A stretch of DNA of 33,758 bases from Nonomuraea sp. MG754425 (lineage in GTDB: Bacteria > Actinomycetota > Actinomycetes > Streptosporangiales > Streptosporangiaceae): positions 1 to 33,758 of the forward strand of contig NZ_SSXE01000106.1 in NCBI RefSeq assembly GCF_021699195.1, given 5' to 3'. The position numbers were made by a program, and so were the translations under genes. Positions 32,888 to 33,758 of the stretch are shown piece after piece; the first letter of the stretch is position 1, and each line of letters begins with the position of its first letter. Under the pieces are notes generated by a model, which was given only the letters and a program-made list of their open reading frames with translations, had not been told where the DNA came from and did not search any database.

Positions 32888-33161
32888 TTATTCGGTCAGT
32901 TTCTGGAGGAATGCGGTGAAGTCCGCGTCGGCCCAGTGGTCGATGATCTTCTGGTCTTCGATCCGGTCGACGGTCGTCGCGGATGTAGCGTGTCCAGGAC
33001 GCCGGCAGGTCTCGCAGACCGTAGCTCTCGTAGAACGCCTTCACGATGCGCTTGACCCTGCCTCCGTCGGCGGCGCGGGCAGGAGCCGCCGACGCCAGCG
33101 CCAGAGCACTGCCGGCGAGCGCTCCGCCGACCATCCCGCGGCGGCTGATGAACTCTTTCAT
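32888..33161 (-). pseudogene. Exported SnoaL-like protein, internally deleted
   Basis: Starts with a good ribosome site (GGAG) and a twin-arginine-like signal (MKEFISRRGMVGGALAGSAL ... APARA), then RVKRIVKAFYESYGL, the first helix of SnoaL/NTF2-like folds. After WTRYIRDD the first frame is nonsense. The next frame gives VDRIEDQKIIDHWADADFTA and FLQKLTE with a TAA stop, which is the SnoaL C-terminal helix. Compared with the neighbour at 33245, about 65 residues between are missing and the frame is shifted. A deletion has destroyed the gene. Its product would have been a secreted small-molecule-binding or cyclase-like protein. Confidence 0.75.
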
Positions 33162-33244
33162 GTGCTGTCTCCAGTCGTTCGCTGTCGATGCTTCGCGGGC
33201 TCCCGGCGTCCTCCGTGCGCGGGGCCGTGTCGGCGGGTGCCGCG

Positions 33245-33677
33245 TCAGGCGTTGTCGCCGCGGAGTATCTGCAGGAACCGGCCGAAGTTGCCCTCCGACC
33301 AGTGCTCGACAGACTGCCCGTCCACGACGCGGTCGATGGAGATGCCGCTGAGCCGCACCTCGCGGCCAGAGGCGGGGATGCCCAGGATCGTGCCCGTGTG
33401 GACGCCCGCTGATGGCCCAGCGGGTCACCACCTTGTCGCCCTCGGCGACCTGGTCGAGCACCTCCAGGCGGTAGCCGGTGAGCGATGCTTTCAGCTCCAG
33501 GTCGCCCGCAAGCCACGCCGCGCGCTCATCGGGCCCGTCGAACCCGTGCAGGACGAGGTCCTTGGAGATGTACTTCGCGAAACCGCCGGCCAGATCGTCG
33601 TTGTAGCCGGCGTAGAAGGCGGCGGCGACCCGTCCGACCAGCGATCCCTCCAGCCGCTCTCTGGAGTTGGCCCAGTT
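33245..33677 (-). pseudogene. SnoaL-like protein gene, 5' end cut by IS3 element and frameshifted
   Basis: The minus strand reads VAAAFYAGYNDDLAGGFAKY ... LHGFDGPDERAAWLAGDLEL ... VVTRWAISG and then, one frame over, VHTGTILGIPASGREVRLSG ... VEHWSEGNFGRFLQILRGDN before TGA. This is a SnoaL/polyketide-cyclase-like NTF2 fold split by one extra base in a GGG run near 33407. Upstream, the frame enters the IS3 terminus with no start codon of its own, so the element removed the 5' end. The frameshift may be a sequencing error, but the insertion makes the gene non-functional either way. Similar to the adjacent deleted copy, so tandem paralogues. Confidence 0.75.
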
Positions 33678-33758
33678 TGGTAGACACCTGATCTCTGGGG
33701 AACCCTGGTCCCCGGAAGAAGGAGTCTGCAGTGCCAAACAACTATCCGCCGGAGTTTC
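33678..33758 (+). mobile_element. Left end of an IS3-family element, partial
   Basis: The sequence from TGGTAGACACCTGATCTCTG onward, the GGGGAACC/GGTCCCC hairpin, AAGGAG and the GTG-started MPNNYPPEF match the left inverted repeat and first codons of orfA in actinobacterial IS3-family elements. The element continues beyond the window and inserts into the SnoaL-like gene. Confidence 0.75.
33731..33758 (+). CDS. IS3-family transposase OrfA, first codons only
   Basis: GTG start with AAGGAG seven bases upstream. The nine visible residues MPNNYPPEF are the conserved N-terminus of IS3-type OrfA (helix-turn-helix subunit). The rest is outside the window. Confidence 0.7.

Noticed and set aside
1..33758. 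CRISPR arrays, complete transposons and replication origins
   Set aside because: No regularly spaced repeats, no complete inverted-repeat-bounded element, and no DnaA-box cluster were seen.

Overview
High-GC actinobacterial chromosome segment, most likely from the Streptosporangiales group (Nonomuraea/Actinomadura-like). The reasons are very high GC at third codon positions, many GTG starts, many ATGA/GTGA stop-start overlaps, secreted LamG plus RHS gene pairs, and a membrane-anchored XRE-type regulator with an extracytoplasmic domain. The organism is inferred from style, not from a marker gene.

Layout. 1-102: fragment of an aldo/keto reductase gene. 263-9709 (minus): a two-gene secretion/surface unit, a LamG/DNRLRE-type secreted protein followed by a 2068-residue RHS/YD-repeat protein with a lysine/arginine-rich C-terminal tail. 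9828-10238 (minus): small four-helix membrane protein. 10304-10475 (minus): scar of an IS200/IS605-type element (3' end of tnpB plus the end hairpin). 10601-13474 (plus): large LuxR-family ATPase regulator. 13589-13660: tRNA-like sequence with a shortened anticodon arm.

13688-22292 (plus): the most striking block. It is a tightly packed six-gene operon: zinc-ribbon/SDR fusion, RanGAP-like leucine-rich-repeat protein, two paralogous ankyrin-repeat proteins with an unrecognised shared N-terminal domain, MoxR-type AAA+ ATPase, and a protein joining an HExxH metallopeptidase-like region to a VWA/MIDAS domain. The AAA+/VWA pair looks like a chaperone-like engine. The repeat proteins look like its adaptors or targets, and the SDR may be a nucleotide sensor because its catalytic Tyr is replaced. 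This is the best candidate for an undescribed system.

22332-27601: secreted or cell-surface genes. They are a frameshifted Cys-motif repeat gene, a Cys-rich secreted protein, a family I36-like inhibitor, a secreted CMRDQGF-type protein, and an XRE-HTH/TM/pseudo-glycosidase protein whose two catalytic glutamates appear to be lost. Two intergenic regions here (23883-24030 and 25807-25938) are homologous, and the first carries the vestige of a second XRE gene.

27514-32756 (minus): DNA-alkylation-damage locus. An eight-gene, almost entirely overlapping operon runs ogt-type methyltransferase, ECF sigma factor, second ogt-type methyltransferase, DUF2086-type 2OG-Fe(II) oxygenase, Ada-like metal-binding protein, unknown protein, AlkB, Tag. 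A 220-residue protein follows from its own promoter. The same promoter pattern (ATCTCACGTT-N14-CGTCTnCC) precedes both the operon and the downstream gene, which suggests a small self-regulated sigma regulon.

32888-33758: two decayed SnoaL-like genes, the outer one cut by the left end of an IS3-family element that runs out of the window.
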